DNA from: Photobacterium sp. DA100
GTDB taxonomy: Bacteria; Pseudomonadota; Gammaproteobacteria; Enterobacterales; Vibrionaceae
DNA: 64,000 nucleotides
Reading direction: 5' to 3'
Assembly: GCF_029223585.1 (NCBI RefSeq)
Contig: NZ_CP119423.1
Location: 2,294,001 to 2,358,000 of the forward strand
The first letter of the stretch is position 1; each line of letters starts with the position of its first letter. Under the pieces are notes generated by a model, which worked only from the letters and a program-made list of their open reading frames with translations, was not told where the DNA came from and made no database searches. A program made the translations under genes and the position numbers. Shown here piece after piece: positions 18,111-30,638 of this stretch.

Positions 18111-18190
18111 CCGCCAAGGGTTAATTAACCAGAAAGACCCAATGAATAACTTGCCGCAGGGCAACAAGCTATCGCCGTGCGGCGCAGTAA

Positions 18191-21340
<3,150 letters not shown>

Positions 21341-21373
21341 GCGATTCTTATATTCTCGCGATTAACTAACCCG

Positions 21374-21406
21374 TGCCGCCTTGGCTCCCCCTCAAGGCGG
21401 CATTTT
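21374..21406 (+). terminator. Terminator of lacZ
   Basis: A perfect 10-bp stem (TGCCGCCTTG / CAAGGCGGCA) with a 9-base loop and four Ts. It separates lacZ from the following galR paralogue. Confidence 0.8.
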
Positions 21407-21609
21407 CCACCTACATTAGCCAATAAATCGTTATTCTTCATGGCACGCCTGCCTCATCCTGACTGACTTGCCTATAAATTAGTCGCCAGGGTTTTCGTTA
21501 AGTGACTCACCTTACAATAATTAATTCAGCTCATGAAAAAACATTGGCGGGATTTGTTTTATTCCTCCAACCATTGTTTAATGAGCCAGCAGTAAAGAAA
21601 GAGGGCTCT

Positions 21610-22614
21610 ATGGCTACCATCAAGGATGTCGCGAAAGAAGCGGGCGTTTCCGTCGCCACGACTTCACGGGTGATCAACAACGCACCACACACCAGTGAGA
21701 CGGCAATCAAGGCCGTGAAAGCCGCAATGGCAAAACTCGGCTACCGGCCAAACGCCAACGCAAGGGCTCTTGTCAGTAAGTCGACCAACACCATCGGCGT
21801 TTTGGTCAATGATGTTTCCGCGCCCTTCTTCGGTACCATGGTCAAAGCCATCGATACCATTGCCAATCAGCATGAGAAACAACTACTTATCGGTAGCGGC
21901 TACCACGACGCCGTAAAAGAGCGCAACGCCATTAACCTGCTGATCAACAGTCGCTGTGAATCCTTAGTGATCCACAGTAAAGGATTGGACGATCAAGAGC
22001 TCATCGGCTTAGCCAACGAAATACCAGGGCTGGTCATTATTAACCGCATCGTACCGCAGATCGCCTCGCGCTGTATTGCGCTCGATAACCGCAAGGGCTC
22101 CTACCTTGCCACCGAATACCTTATTCGCCATGGTCATAAGCACATCGGTTACCTCTGCTCTAGCCATGACATTGAAGATGCCAGGGATCGTAAGGCCGGC
22201 TACCTTGAAGCACTGAAAGATCATGGTTTGGAAGCTAACGAGGAATACATTGAGTACGGTGAGCCGGATGAACTGGGCGGCGAGTATGCCATGACCAACC
22301 TGCTGTCCAAGAACCTCCCCGTAACAGCTGTGGCCACCTACAACGACTACATGGCGGCAGGCTGTTTGGCCGTACTGCACGAGAATAACTTGCGTATTCC
22401 GGAAGATATTTCGGTGATCGGTTTTGATGATGGCGATATTGCCCGTTATGTTCATCCAAAGCTGACGACGATCCGCTACCCTATCCAGGTTATGGCTGAG
22501 CAAGCAGCAAAATTATCACTGCAGCTTGCCAATGAAAAAAAAGATGCCACGCAAGCGAGGATGTACATGCCGACATTGGTGCGTCGTCTGTCCGTCGGGA
22601 CCGCCCCTCTATAG
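21610..22614 (+). CDS. GalR/GalS-type LacI-family repressor (paralogue 1)
   Basis: A 334-residue LacI-family regulator. The helix-turn-helix starts at once (MATIKDVAKEAGVSVATTSR), the hinge is PNANARALVSK, and the rest is a sugar-binding domain with GalR marks (NSRCESLVIHSKGL, RCIALDNRKGSYLATEYLI, CSSHDIEDARDR, PTLVRRLSV). I set the start at 21610 because GAGGG lies seven bases upstream and family members begin MATIKDV; an earlier in-frame ATG adds 36 unrelated residues. It probably represses the nearby porin-lacZ unit and other AANCGNTT sites, with galactose as inducer. A close paralogue lies at 34818. Confidence 0.85.
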   Translation: MATIKDVAKEAGVSVATTSRVINNAPHTSETAIKAVKAAMAKLGYRPNANARALVSKSTNTIGVLVNDVSAPFFGTMVKAIDTIANQHEKQLLIGSGYHDAVKERNAINLLINSRCESLVIHSKGLDDQELIGLANEIPGLVIINRIVPQIASRCIALDNRKGSYLATEYLIRHGHKHIGYLCSSHDIEDARDRKAGYLEALKDHGLEANEEYIEYGEPDELGGEYAMTNLLSKNLPVTAVATYNDYMAAGCLAVLHENNLRIPEDISVIGFDDGDIARYVHPKLTTIRYPIQVMAEQAAKLSLQLANEKKDATQARMYMPTLVRRLSVGTAPL

Positions 22615-22653
22615 CCCCATTGGCGGGGAGCCAATTCAGTATTGGTCTATATT

Positions 22654-22686
22654 GATACCCAGCTAACTTCAAGCTACTAGGGTATC
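22654..22686. other. Hairpin between galR paralogue 1 and the DUF2986 gene
   Basis: GATACCC (22654-22660) pairs with GGGTATC (22680-22686), with an inner AGCT/AGCT pairing. It is followed by six Cs rather than Ts. It may be a dispersed repeat or an mRNA end structure. Confidence 0.4.
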
Positions 22687-22750
22687 CCCCCTTCACATTC
22701 CCTGCGATTCCCCCTAGAATTGCCAGCCAATTTTGATTTGGTATGTAGAC

Positions 22751-22954
22751 ATGAACCGCAAGAAAAAAGTCATTGAGACGCAAAAGGCAAAAATCAAAAA
22801 GAAAAACGCCAAGATGCACCGCAGCAACAAGCCTCGCTACATCTCTAAAGCCGAGCGAGCCAAGATGGAAGCCGAAGAAGCCCAGCAGGCCGAACAATCA
22901 GCACAGCAGAATCAAACCGTAGCGGTTGCTGAGAGCGAGAAGCCGACAGAGTAA
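22751..22954 (+). CDS. DUF2986 small basic protein
   Basis: A 67-residue protein beginning MNRKKKVIETQKAKIKKKNA, strongly basic at the N terminus and rich in Glu, Gln and Ala at the C terminus. The first 45 residues (through PRYISKAERAKME) match DUF2986, a family found in Vibrio and relatives with no known role. The positive head and helical, charged tail suggest nucleic-acid or ribosome contact, which is only inference. ATG 22751 is chosen over an in-frame TTG 18 bases earlier. It converges with punR. Confidence 0.75.
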   Translation: MNRKKKVIETQKAKIKKKNAKMHRSNKPRYISKAERAKMEAEEAQQAEQSAQQNQTVAVAESEKPTE

Positions 22955-22971
22955 GCCTTCAATAATAGAGG

Positions 22972-23874
22972 CTACCGCATCCATTCGCGATGAAGCTGCT
23001 CGCTATCCCCCAGATAATCGAGCAGCCAATCAATCGCGGGGTTTTGGCTCTCTTTATTCCACGCCAAACAACACGGGCTCACCGGCGGTTTCACCGCAAG
23101 TTCTTTCTCCACCAATTCGCCGCTTTCAATCAGTGGCAGGGCCTTATGCTCGGGCACCACGCAAATCCCAAGGCCCGACTTCAAACACGACATCGCACTG
23201 TGCCAGTTAGGCACCATAATCCGGCGCTGGTTGTCCATCAGCCAGGTTACCCGCTTCGGCAATACCCGCGAAGTATCTTCAAGACAGATGGCCGGATACT
23301 CGATAAGCTCCTCTGCCTCGAGTGGATATTCTGTTCCTGCCAGGGGGTGATCGGGACTGATCACAAAACGCCACTCCAGTACCCCCATATCACGGTAATC
23401 GAAGTGGCCGCTTACTGGCACCGCTGCCGTTGCACCAATGGCAATATCTGCCCGGCCATCCGACAGGGCATCCCATACCCCATTGAACACTTCCATCGTC
23501 AGGTGCAGCTCCATATCGGGAAATTGACGGTAGAAATCGCGTACCAAGGTATTTACCCGGCTCTCGCGCACCACCGTATCCAGCGCCACCGATACACTTT
23601 GCGACCAACCATTTGCGACCCGTTGGGTTTGCATTTTTAGTTGCTCCATTTGCTTAAGTAGCGCCCTGGCTTCTTCCACAAAGAACTCTCCGGCAGGGGT
23701 TAACTGGACTTGGCGGTGGAGCCTAACAAATAAATCGACAGCCAACCGCTCCTCGATCACCCTGACTGTATAGCTTATTGCACTCGGCACTTTGTGCAAT
23801 TCTTCAGCAGCTGCGGAAAAACTTCCTCGCCGGGCAACAACATCTATCACTTGTAAATCATTATAAGAAAACAT
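22972..23874 (-). CDS. punR: LysR-type regulator PunR
   Basis: A 300-residue LysR-family activator. The winged helix-turn-helix fills residues 1-60 (SYNDLQVIDVVARRGSFSAAAEELHKVPSAISYTVRVIE) and the effector domain follows, with VFNGVWDALSDGRADIAIGAT and EDTSRVLPKRVTWLMDNQ as in E. coli YdhB (PunR). PunR is known to activate the purine-nucleoside exporter/importer gene punC in response to nucleosides. It is divergent from the punC-like gene at 24146. I chose the start at 23874 (MFSYND) because AAGGA is properly spaced; an upstream ATG adds six residues. Confidence 0.85.
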   Translation of the reverse strand: MFSYNDLQVIDVVARRGSFSAAAEELHKVPSAISYTVRVIEERLAVDLFVRLHRQVQLTPAGEFFVEEARALLKQMEQLKMQTQRVANGWSQSVSVALDTVVRESRVNTLVRDFYRQFPDMELHLTMEVFNGVWDALSDGRADIAIGATAAVPVSGHFDYRDMGVLEWRFVISPDHPLAGTEYPLEAEELIEYPAICLEDTSRVLPKRVTWLMDNQRRIMVPNWHSAMSCLKSGLGICVVPEHKALPLIESGELVEKELAVKPPVSPCCLAWNKESQNPAIDWLLDYLGDSEQLHREWMR

Positions 23875-24145
23875 CGGGCTCTTCCTTTTCACCGCTACTA
23901 ACCAGGCCTTAGCCCAGTTAATTCGGTTGTTTTTTACAGCAAAAACGCAACAGATTGCTGCTAATTGGCGCCATTCGGCCGATATTCAACCTTGCTCACT
24001 GCGCAAGACAAAAACGCGCGACTTAGGTGCAAAATTGTTCACATCAATTTTTTTGAAAGCAATGTTTAAATTTTACCGTTTCACACTATGAAAAACCATG
24101 TATAGACTTGCCGCAAAGTACAAAACAGTTAAATGAAATAAAGCT

Positions 24146-25354
24146 ATGACAAATCAACCTTCAAAAATGACCATTCTATGGTTTGCATGTTTAAGTATGC
24201 TGGGCTTCTTGGCAACTGACATGTATCTCCCTGCTTTCGAAGTTATTCGAGAGGATTTTGATACATCACAATCACTTATTGGCCTGACATTAAGTATTTT
24301 CCTGTTGGGTATGGCACTCGGCCAGCTAATTTATGGCCCACTGTCTGATCGTATTGGTCGTATCAAAGTGCTAATGGGCGGTATGACGCTATTCAGTATC
24401 GCTTCGGTTTTCTGTGCCTTTGCACCAAATGTTGAGCTAATGCTAGTCGCTCGCTTTGCCCAGGCGCTAGGCGCATGTAGCGCAACGGTTATCTGGCAGG
24501 CTGTTGTGGTTGACCGCTACGAAGGCAAGGTCTCTGAGCGTGTTTTCGCGACCATTATGCCGTTGGTTGCCCTATCCCCAGCCCTGGCACCGCTGGCTGG
24601 CGCCATGCTTGAGCATCAGTTCGGCTGGCGCAGTATCTTTGTTGCTCTTGTTGGTTTTGGTGCCGTTTTGTCCATCATGACACTAAAAGAAACTGAAAGT
24701 GCCAATTTGGACAAAAAACAGGAAAAGGTCTCGGTGCAGTTACGCCGCGATTATGCCCAAATCCTTAGTTCAAAAAAATTCGTTGGTAATATGATTATCT
24801 TCGCTGCCTGTTCTGCTGCATTCTTTGCTTACCTAACCGGTTCACCATTCGTGATGGCCGCGATGGGATACTCTGGCGCAGATATCGGCCTGAGCTATGC
24901 ACCTCAGACGGTCGCGTTTATTGTTGGTGGTTACGGCTGCCGTACTCTGCTCAACAAATATGACAGCCAGCAGTTGCTACCTTGGATCCTGAAGCTGTTC
25001 TTTGCCAGCGTAACGATCATGTTCATGATCTCACTGCAAACTGAGCCAACCACTATTTGGCCTATTCTGGCACCATTCTGCTTGCTGGCGGTGGCCAACG
25101 GTGCCATCTACCCGATCATCATCAGTAAAGCGTTGGAAGATTTCAAAAACTGTAGTGCCACTGCTGCCGGCCTGCTGAACTTCCTTCAGACAATGGTTTG
25201 CTTCGCCGCAAGCGGTCTGGTATCGGCCTTTGCCATGCACGGCCTGATGACGGTAACGACAGCGATGTTTATCACCGGCTTTGTTGCTCTATTCGGTTAC
25301 GCTCTGGTTGTTAAAGCCCGCCGTGAGACAACGGAAATAGCTCAAACCGCATAA
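24146..25354 (+). CDS. punC: Purine nucleoside transporter PunC (Bcr/CflA MFS family)
   Basis: A 402-residue, 12-helix drug:H+ antiporter-type MFS protein. The stretch LGFLATDMYLPAF near the N terminus, GPLSDRIGR in the 2-3 loop, ATVIWQAVVVDRY and CSAAFFAYLTGSPFV match E. coli YdhC (PunC), which moves purine nucleosides. Divergent placement next to punR is the same pairing as in enterobacteria. The 271-bp shared intergenic region should hold the PunR site. A terminator follows at 25380. Confidence 0.85.
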   Translation: MTNQPSKMTILWFACLSMLGFLATDMYLPAFEVIREDFDTSQSLIGLTLSIFLLGMALGQLIYGPLSDRIGRIKVLMGGMTLFSIASVFCAFAPNVELMLVARFAQALGACSATVIWQAVVVDRYEGKVSERVFATIMPLVALSPALAPLAGAMLEHQFGWRSIFVALVGFGAVLSIMTLKETESANLDKKQEKVSVQLRRDYAQILSSKKFVGNMIIFAACSAAFFAYLTGSPFVMAAMGYSGADIGLSYAPQTVAFIVGGYGCRTLLNKYDSQQLLPWILKLFFASVTIMFMISLQTEPTTIWPILAPFCLLAVANGAIYPIIISKALEDFKNCSATAAGLLNFLQTMVCFAASGLVSAFAMHGLMTVTTAMFITGFVALFGYALVVKARRETTEIAQTA

Positions 25355-25379
25355 TTCCCTGTCAGGCAAAAAGCATATC

Positions 25380-25407
25380 AAGGCCACTCACAAAGTGGCC
25401 TTTTTTA
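25380..25407 (+). terminator. Terminator of punC
   Basis: An 8-bp stem (AAGGCCAC / GTGGCCTT) with a 7-base loop and a run of six Ts. Confidence 0.85.
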
Positions 25408-25721
25408 CGCCTGAGTTCATGGCCAGTCCTTTCCCTTATGTCCAGCCCTGGAAATAAAACCCTTCAATATCCGAGGGGGTCAAATCGCTCCCGCCCCTGA
25501 AATGCTTAAATATCCCACACCGAGAGTGCGACTTTTTTTATCATTTTCACATCTGCCACTCCACCCACTAAATTACAGTGGTTTAAATGGATAAAAGGGC
25601 AGAAGTTAGAACAAAAATCAAACAAAAGTGTAACCTATGGAATTTTTTATACATTTTTCTTGCATAAGATCTCACTCTGGGTAATATAACCCTCAAGTGA
25701 CGATTAATGCAGTAAGTCAGC
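25408..25721. other. Spacer before artP
   Basis: No gene. Near 25637-25653, GGAATTTTTTATACA resembles half of an ArgR box pair (TGAAT-N4-ATTCA) but with imperfect arms; it is the only candidate operator I see. Confidence 0.4.
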
Positions 25722-26450
25722 ATGAGTATTCAAGTAAAGAGTGTTAATAAATTCTATGGTGATACCCAGGTGCTTCATGATGTTGAATTCACCTGCGGTA
25801 AAGGGGATACCTTGGTATTGCTTGGCCCGAGTGGCGCTGGCAAAAGCTCTTTGCTAAGGGTGCTTAACTTGCTGGAAAATGCCACCAGCGGCCAGCTTCA
25901 GGTTGCCAACGAAGCCTATGACTTCTCCCAGTCTATCTGCGAAAGAGAAGCACTGAAACTGAGACGTAAAGTCGGCATGGTTTTTCAGCAGTACAACCTA
26001 TGGCCCCACCTCACGGTGATCGAAAACCTTATCGAAGCACCGGTTAAAGTGGCCGGTATCTCCAAACAGCAAGCCACAGACGAAGCCATGGCCTTATTAA
26101 CACGGTTACAGCTTGCCGACAAAGCCGATGCTTGGCCGCTGCAACTTTCTGGCGGCCAGCAGCAGCGAGTCGCGATTGCCCGCGCGCTGATGATGAAACC
26201 TGAAGTGCTGCTGTTTGACGAGCCCACTGCTGCACTCGACCCAGAAATTACCAACCAGGTTGTCAAAATCATTAATGACCTGAGCGAAACTGGCATTACC
26301 CAAGTTGTGGTGACCCACGAGGTAGACTTTGCCAAAAAAATCGCCAGCCACGTACTGTACCTTGAAAAAGGCCGCATGGTGGAACACGGCACCAAAGAGG
26401 CCTTCACAACCCCGACCACCCCGGAGTTTGCAGAATACCTCACGCACTGA
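25722..26450 (+). CDS. artP: Arginine ABC transporter ATP-binding protein ArtP
   Basis: A 242-residue polar-amino-acid importer ATPase. Walker A is GPSGAGKSS (about 34-42), the signature is LSGGQQQRV, Walker B is [13 protein letters not shown], and the H-loop is VTHEVDFA. It heads artPIQM in the same gene order as in E. coli. It drives the ArtQ-ArtM permease pair at the inner membrane. A hairpin between it and artI is probably an mRNA boundary. Confidence 0.9.
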   Translation: MSIQVKSVNKFYGDTQVLHDVEFTCGKGDTLVLLGPSGAGKSSLLRVLNLLENATSGQLQVANEAYDFSQSICEREALKLRRKVGMVFQQYNLWPHLTVIENLIEAPVKVAGISKQQATDEAMALLTRLQLADKADAWPLQLSGGQQQRVAIARALMMKPEVLLFDEPTAALDPEITNQVVKIINDLSETGITQVVVTHEVDFAKKIASHVLYLEKGRMVEHGTKEAFTTPTTPEFAEYLTH

Positions 26451-26480
26451 GTTTCAGTGATATACGCACATTATATATAT

Positions 26481-26504
26481 CAGCATCACTATCACGTGAT
26501 GCTG
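26481..26504 (+). other. Intercistronic hairpin between artP and artI
   Basis: A perfect 9-bp stem (CAGCATCAC / GTGATGCTG) with a 6-base loop, no T-run. It likely marks an RNA-processing point that raises artI mRNA relative to artP. Confidence 0.55.
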
Positions 26505-26530
26505 CAGCTAACGACGCACGGAGTATCGCG

Positions 26531-27262
26531 ATGAAAAAGATTGTATTGGCAACATTGATTGGTTTGGCTTCAGCTAACGCAGCCGCTCAGGAAGAAATTA
26601 AGTTTGCGATGGAAGCAACTTACGCCCCATTCGAATACGTTGACGAAAATAACGAAATTCAAGGCTTCGATGTTGACCTGGCAAACGCTCTGTGCAATGT
26701 GATTGAAGCTAAGTGTACTTTCCACAACCAACCGTTCGATAGCCTGATCCCTGCGCTGAAGTTCCGTCGTTACGATGCAGCTATCTCGGGTATTGATATT
26801 ACTGAGCAGCGTCAGCAAGTGGTTAACTTCACCGACGCATACTACGACAACTCTGCTGCTTTTGTTGCACTTGATGGCAAAGTGGCCGATCAAACCGCGC
26901 TTAAAGGCAAGCGTGTTGGCGTACAGAACGGTTCAACCCACCAGAGCTACCTAACCGAGCAGCTTGACGGTGTTACCGCTGTACCGTATGCCAGCTACCA
27001 GGACGCATTCATCGACATGCAAAATGGCCGGATCGATTCGGTATTCGGTGATACTGCCGTGGTTGCCGAATGGTTCAAAAAGAACGACAACCTTGTGTAC
27101 GTCGGTGAGCAGGTTACCAATGCCCAATACTTCGGTAACGGCTTTGGTATCGCCGTCAACAAAAGCAACCAAGAGCTACTGGACAAGCTGAACACAGCCC
27201 TGAAAACCGTTAAGGCGAACGGCCAGTACGACGAAATCTTCAACAAGTACTTCGGTGAATAA
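26531..27262 (+). CDS. artI: Periplasmic arginine-binding protein ArtI
   Basis: A 243-residue family-3 periplasmic binding protein with signal peptide MKKIVLATLIGLASANAAAQ. Binding-lobe marks include MEATYAPFEYVDENNEIQGFDVDLANAL (amino-acid family signature) and YDAAISGIDITEQRQQ, where the aspartate and arginine contact the ligand's amino and carboxyl groups. It delivers arginine to ArtQ-ArtM. Only one binding protein gene is in this operon, whereas E. coli has artI and a separate artJ. The permease gene follows after three bases. Confidence 0.88.
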   Translation: MKKIVLATLIGLASANAAAQEEIKFAMEATYAPFEYVDENNEIQGFDVDLANALCNVIEAKCTFHNQPFDSLIPALKFRRYDAAISGIDITEQRQQVVNFTDAYYDNSAAFVALDGKVADQTALKGKRVGVQNGSTHQSYLTEQLDGVTAVPYASYQDAFIDMQNGRIDSVFGDTAVVAEWFKKNDNLVYVGEQVTNAQYFGNGFGIAVNKSNQELLDKLNTALKTVKANGQYDEIFNKYFGE

Positions 27263-27265
27263 ATT

Positions 27266-28000
27266 ATGGCGTTATCAGGTTATGCTCTGACGCTACTTGA
27301 GGCTAGCTGGGTCACCATCCAGCTAAGCCTGGCCAGCGTCGCTGTTGGATTGGTCTTGGCTGTTCTATTTGCCAGTGGTGAAATGTCACGCTTTCGTGCC
27401 ATTGCCTGGCCAACGACTACAATGGTCACGGTGCTTCGGGGCTTACCTGAAATATTGGTTGTACTGTTTATCTTCTTCGGTTCAACGCAAGTGCTGTTCT
27501 TGCTGACTGGAGATTTTATTGAGGTCAGCCCTTTTCTGTCAGGGGTCATCGCCCTGTCTCTTATCTTTGCCGCTTATGCCTCGCAAACGCTGCGAGGCGC
27601 CCTCAAGGCTGTGCCCAACGGTCAGAGGGAGGCAGCCAGTGCTCTGGGGATCAGCAAGTCACGGGCATTCTTCAAGATTGTTTTGCCGCAAGCCGTTCGC
27701 CATGCCCTACCCGGCCTGACCAACCAATGGCTGGTACTGCTTAAAGATACCGCTTTAGTCTCCTTGATTGGGGTGACCGATTTGCTCAAGCAGGCTCAGT
27801 TGACCGCTGCGGCTACCCACGAAAGCTTTACCTGGTATGCCTGTGCTGCGGCTGTCTACTTAGTTATTACTTTGGTCACCCAGCAAGTAGTAAAACAGCT
27901 CGACAAAAAATACAGCCTCCAGGATGGCCAAACAGTATCGAAAAAATCATCAGTCAAAAAGTCAGCCAAAACTAACGCATTAGAAGGAGCAAACGCATGA
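27266..28000 (+). CDS. artQ: Arginine ABC transporter permease ArtQ
   Basis: A 244-residue His/Glu/Gln/Arg-type permease with about five helices. The EAA loop is [30 protein letters not shown] (about residues 120-149, given here in two parts of one loop). [16 protein letters not shown] near residue 52 is typical of ArtQ/HisQ. The C terminus carries an unusual basic, Ser/Lys-rich tail of about 25 residues ([14 protein letters not shown]). It pairs with ArtM; the two reading frames overlap by 4 bases. Confidence 0.88.
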   Translation: MALSGYALTLLEASWVTIQLSLASVAVGLVLAVLFASGEMSRFRAIAWPTTTMVTVLRGLPEILVVLFIFFGSTQVLFLLTGDFIEVSPFLSGVIALSLIFAAYASQTLRGALKAVPNGQREAASALGISKSRAFFKIVLPQAVRHALPGLTNQWLVLLKDTALVSLIGVTDLLKQAQLTAAATHESFTWYACAAAVYLVITLVTQQVVKQLDKKYSLQDGQTVSKKSSVKKSAKTNALEGANA

Positions 28001-28668
28001 ATGAACAGCACGTTTGGCAACTGCTCGAAGGCTTGATAGTCAGCCTTGAACTGACCGCGGTATCCCTGCTGGTTGGTTGTACTCTTGCGTTATTGATGAC
28101 ATTGACGCTGGTTCTAAAGACACCGGGACTCCATTGGCTTAGCCGGGGTATCATCACCCTATTTACCGGTACACCGCTCCTAGTACAGATTTTTTTGATT
28201 TACTACGGTCCTGGTCAATTCGAGTGGGTACGCGAGAGTATTCTCTGGCACTGGCTGAGCCAACCTTGGTTCTGTGCCATGCTGGCACTGGCGCTAAATA
28301 CCGCGGCATACAGCACCCAGTTGTTCAAAGGCGCCTTCAATGCCATCCCTCGGGGCCAATGGCAGGCGTGTAAAGCCTTGGGCATGGATACCAAAGCCAC
28401 ATTGGGTGTATTGCTACCATATGCGATCCGCCGGGCAGTTCCAGCCTACTCCAATGAAGTAATTTTGGTTTTCAAAGGCACCTCTCTCGCCAGCACCATC
28501 ACCATTATGGATATCATGGGCTATGCACAACGAATCAACGCCCAAACCTATGATACGCTCATGGTCTTCAGTATCGCTGGTGCCTTCTACTTGATGGTAA
28601 ATGGCATTCTTACCCTGCTTTTCCGTCAGGTCGAGAAAAAAGCCCTCGCGTTCGAGATGGCCAGATAA
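27997..28668 (+). CDS. artM: Arginine ABC transporter permease ArtM
   Basis: A 223-residue permease partner of ArtQ. It has about five helices, the motif [16 protein letters not shown] near residue 50 and the EAA loop [20 protein letters not shown]. It begins inside the artQ stop (ATGA). It is the last gene of the operon and is followed by a terminator after about 35 bases. Confidence 0.88.
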   Translation: MNEQHVWQLLEGLIVSLELTAVSLLVGCTLALLMTLTLVLKTPGLHWLSRGIITLFTGTPLLVQIFLIYYGPGQFEWVRESILWHWLSQPWFCAMLALALNTAAYSTQLFKGAFNAIPRGQWQACKALGMDTKATLGVLLPYAIRRAVPAYSNEVILVFKGTSLASTITIMDIMGYAQRINAQTYDTLMVFSIAGAFYLMVNGILTLLFRQVEKKALAFEMAR

Positions 28669-28702
28669 AAAAGCCCCTCAACTCATCACAACGTCATATT
28701 TG

Positions 28703-28729
28703 AAAAGCTGGTAAACGCCAGCTTTTTTA
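28703..28729 (+). terminator. Terminator of artPIQM
   Basis: A stem AAAAGCTGG / CCAGCTTTT with a 6-base loop, ending in a T-run. Confidence 0.85.
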
Positions 28730-29209
28730 TTATGCAAAACCAACATCTGTAATAAATCATTTCTAATTAAACTCGCAGTGAAACAGTTTTTATATGTATT
28801 TTTTAGCCACAAAACCAACTATTAATTGTGTACAGAGTTACCCTTCGGCTTACATAGTTAATATTTATACAGATCCAGATCACACTTTTTATCGTTCGTT
28901 TTATCACCAATCATCTAAAAATCACCTTTATTTCGCTATACCTCGATCACCAACGCAACCAAAAACAAACCATTTTAACAAAAAGCAAACACAACACCCC
29001 GTTAATAAATTTTCATAACTACCCATAAATAGTTATATAAAATCTCATCTCATTCATCTTTCCGTTACAGATCAAAAAAGAATTAACTAGGTAAAACGAA
29101 TAGCTTTTGTCCGATTGAAACACCCCAAAAATATACCTTAAGATCCCTTTAAAACATTTGTTAACACTTTTCCTTTTAGCTCAATTAACAAAGTAGAACG
29201 GGTAGAACT
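28730..29209. other. 480-bp AT-rich spacer before torE
   Basis: Very AT-rich, without a credible gene. It should carry the tor promoter, but I could not find clear TorR boxes (CTGTTCATAT) or an FNR site. Confidence 0.5.
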
Positions 29210-29386
29210 ATGACTAATGGAATCAGCACAGTTGCTAAGGATGAAAAGCAACGTGAGTGGCGTGCTTTCTTTTTCATCACGGTATTTCTCTTTCCCATCC
29301 TTAGTGTTGCCGCCGTTGCTGGCTACGGTTTTTTCGTTTGGATGATGCAAATCTTCTTCTTGGGGCCTCCCGGCCATATGGGATAA
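29210..29386 (+). CDS. torE: TorE/NapE-family small membrane protein
   Basis: A 58-residue protein (MTNGISTVAKDEKQREWRAF... ending GPPGHMG) with one transmembrane helix at about residues 20-45 and a charged N terminus facing the cytoplasm. This is the NapE/TorE family: REWRAFFFITVFLFPILSV is the core. It lies 46 bases before torC, matching the torECAD order of Vibrio and Shewanella. Its exact job in TMAO respiration is unknown; a role in complex assembly is assumed. Confidence 0.85.
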   Translation: MTNGISTVAKDEKQREWRAFFFITVFLFPILSVAAVAGYGFFVWMMQIFFLGPPGHMG

Positions 29387-29431
29387 AGCCAACATAACAA
29401 CAATCAAATAACCACACACTGAGTACACAAC

Positions 29432-30616
29432 ATGAAAGCATTTCTCATTAAAGCTTGGCAGACCTTCTCTCGGCCAAGTGTTCATATCAGCCTTGGGGTT
29501 TTAACCCTCGGTGGCTTTATCGCAGGAGTTATTTTCTGGGGTGGTTTCAACACTGCGTTGGAAGCGACCAATACCGAAGAGTTCTGTATTGGCTGTCACA
29601 CAATGGAAAATAACGTTTACCAAGAACTACAAGAAACCGTGCACTGGAAAAACACCTCGGGTGTTCGTGCCACCTGCCCTGACTGTCATGTCCCGCACAA
29701 TTGGACTGACAAGATCGCCCGGAAAATGCAAGCCAGCAAAGAAGTGTTCGCCCAAGTATTCGGTGACTTAGACACCAAAGAAAAATTCGAAGAACGCCGT
29801 GTAGCACTGGCCCAGCATGAATGGGATCGCTTCTCAGCCAACAAGTCGTTGGAATGCAAAAACTGCCATGACTACGACAGCATGGATTTCGACAACATGC
29901 GCCCAACTGCCCGTATCCAGATGAAACAAGCGGCTGAGCGTGATCAAAGCTGCGTGGATTGCCACAAAGGCATTGCCCACAACCTGCCGAAAAACATGGA
30001 CAGCTCCGGTGGCATGATCGGTGAGCTTGAGCAGTTGGCATCGAACACCAAGTTCGAAACAGGACAAGAATATGTAAGCGTGCGCCACCTGCCGCTATAC
30101 GAAGAAAAAGAGTTGACCACGGAAGCTGGTCTGCTAAACCCTGCATCATCAGTCAAAGTCATCGGCCAAACGGCAGATGCGATTGAAGTGGAAGTATCCG
30201 GTTGGCGCAAAGACAAAGGCTTTGGTCGTGTTATCCAGGAAGATTTCGGCATGAACATCGCCGTGGCTTCACTGCTTAAAGAGTCAGCAACCAACGATCA
30301 GGTTGTCGAGAAATTCGAGCGCAAAGAAGATGACCTAACCGGCCTTCCTTGGCAGCGTGTTACCGCCAAAGTGTGGATGAAGAAAGAAGCGCTGATGGCC
30401 GATGTCCGGCCTATCTGGGAAAAAGCAAAGCAGTCTTACAACACCAACTGCTCTGTGTGTCACACCCAACCGGATGAAGCACACTTTGATGCCAACACTT
30501 GGCCAGGCATGTTCAACGGCATGATGGCATTCGTTAACTTCGATACCGACAGCAAAGCCTTGGTGCTGAAGTACCTACAGAAACACTCATCTGATTTTGC
30601 AGATGGCCACCACTAA
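29432..30616 (+). CDS. torC: Pentahaem c-type cytochrome TorC
   Basis: A 394-residue membrane-anchored cytochrome of the NapC/NirT-TorC type. One N-terminal helix (about 16-38) anchors it. Four haem sites fill the N-terminal half (CIGCH, CPDCH, CKNCH, CVDCH) and a fifth (CSVCH, about residue 340) is in the C-terminal domain, the pattern of TorC rather than tetrahaem NapC. It passes electrons from menaquinol to TorA in the periplasm. The torA gene follows after 22 bases. Confidence 0.92.
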   Translation: MKAFLIKAWQTFSRPSVHISLGVLTLGGFIAGVIFWGGFNTALEATNTEEFCIGCHTMENNVYQELQETVHWKNTSGVRATCPDCHVPHNWTDKIARKMQASKEVFAQVFGDLDTKEKFEERRVALAQHEWDRFSANKSLECKNCHDYDSMDFDNMRPTARIQMKQAAERDQSCVDCHKGIAHNLPKNMDSSGGMIGELEQLASNTKFETGQEYVSVRHLPLYEEKELTTEAGLLNPASSVKVIGQTADAIEVEVSGWRKDKGFGRVIQEDFGMNIAVASLLKESATNDQVVEKFERKEDDLTGLPWQRVTAKVWMKKEALMADVRPIWEKAKQSYNTNCSVCHTQPDEAHFDANTWPGMFNGMMAFVNFDTDSKALVLKYLQKHSSDFADGHH

Positions 30617-30638
30617 GCGATTGATGGAGTAATTGAAT

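Noticed and set aside
28794..29018. 74-residue frame in the torE leader
   Set aside because: Low-complexity AT-rich coding pattern rich in Asn, Lys and Pro; no ribosome site.
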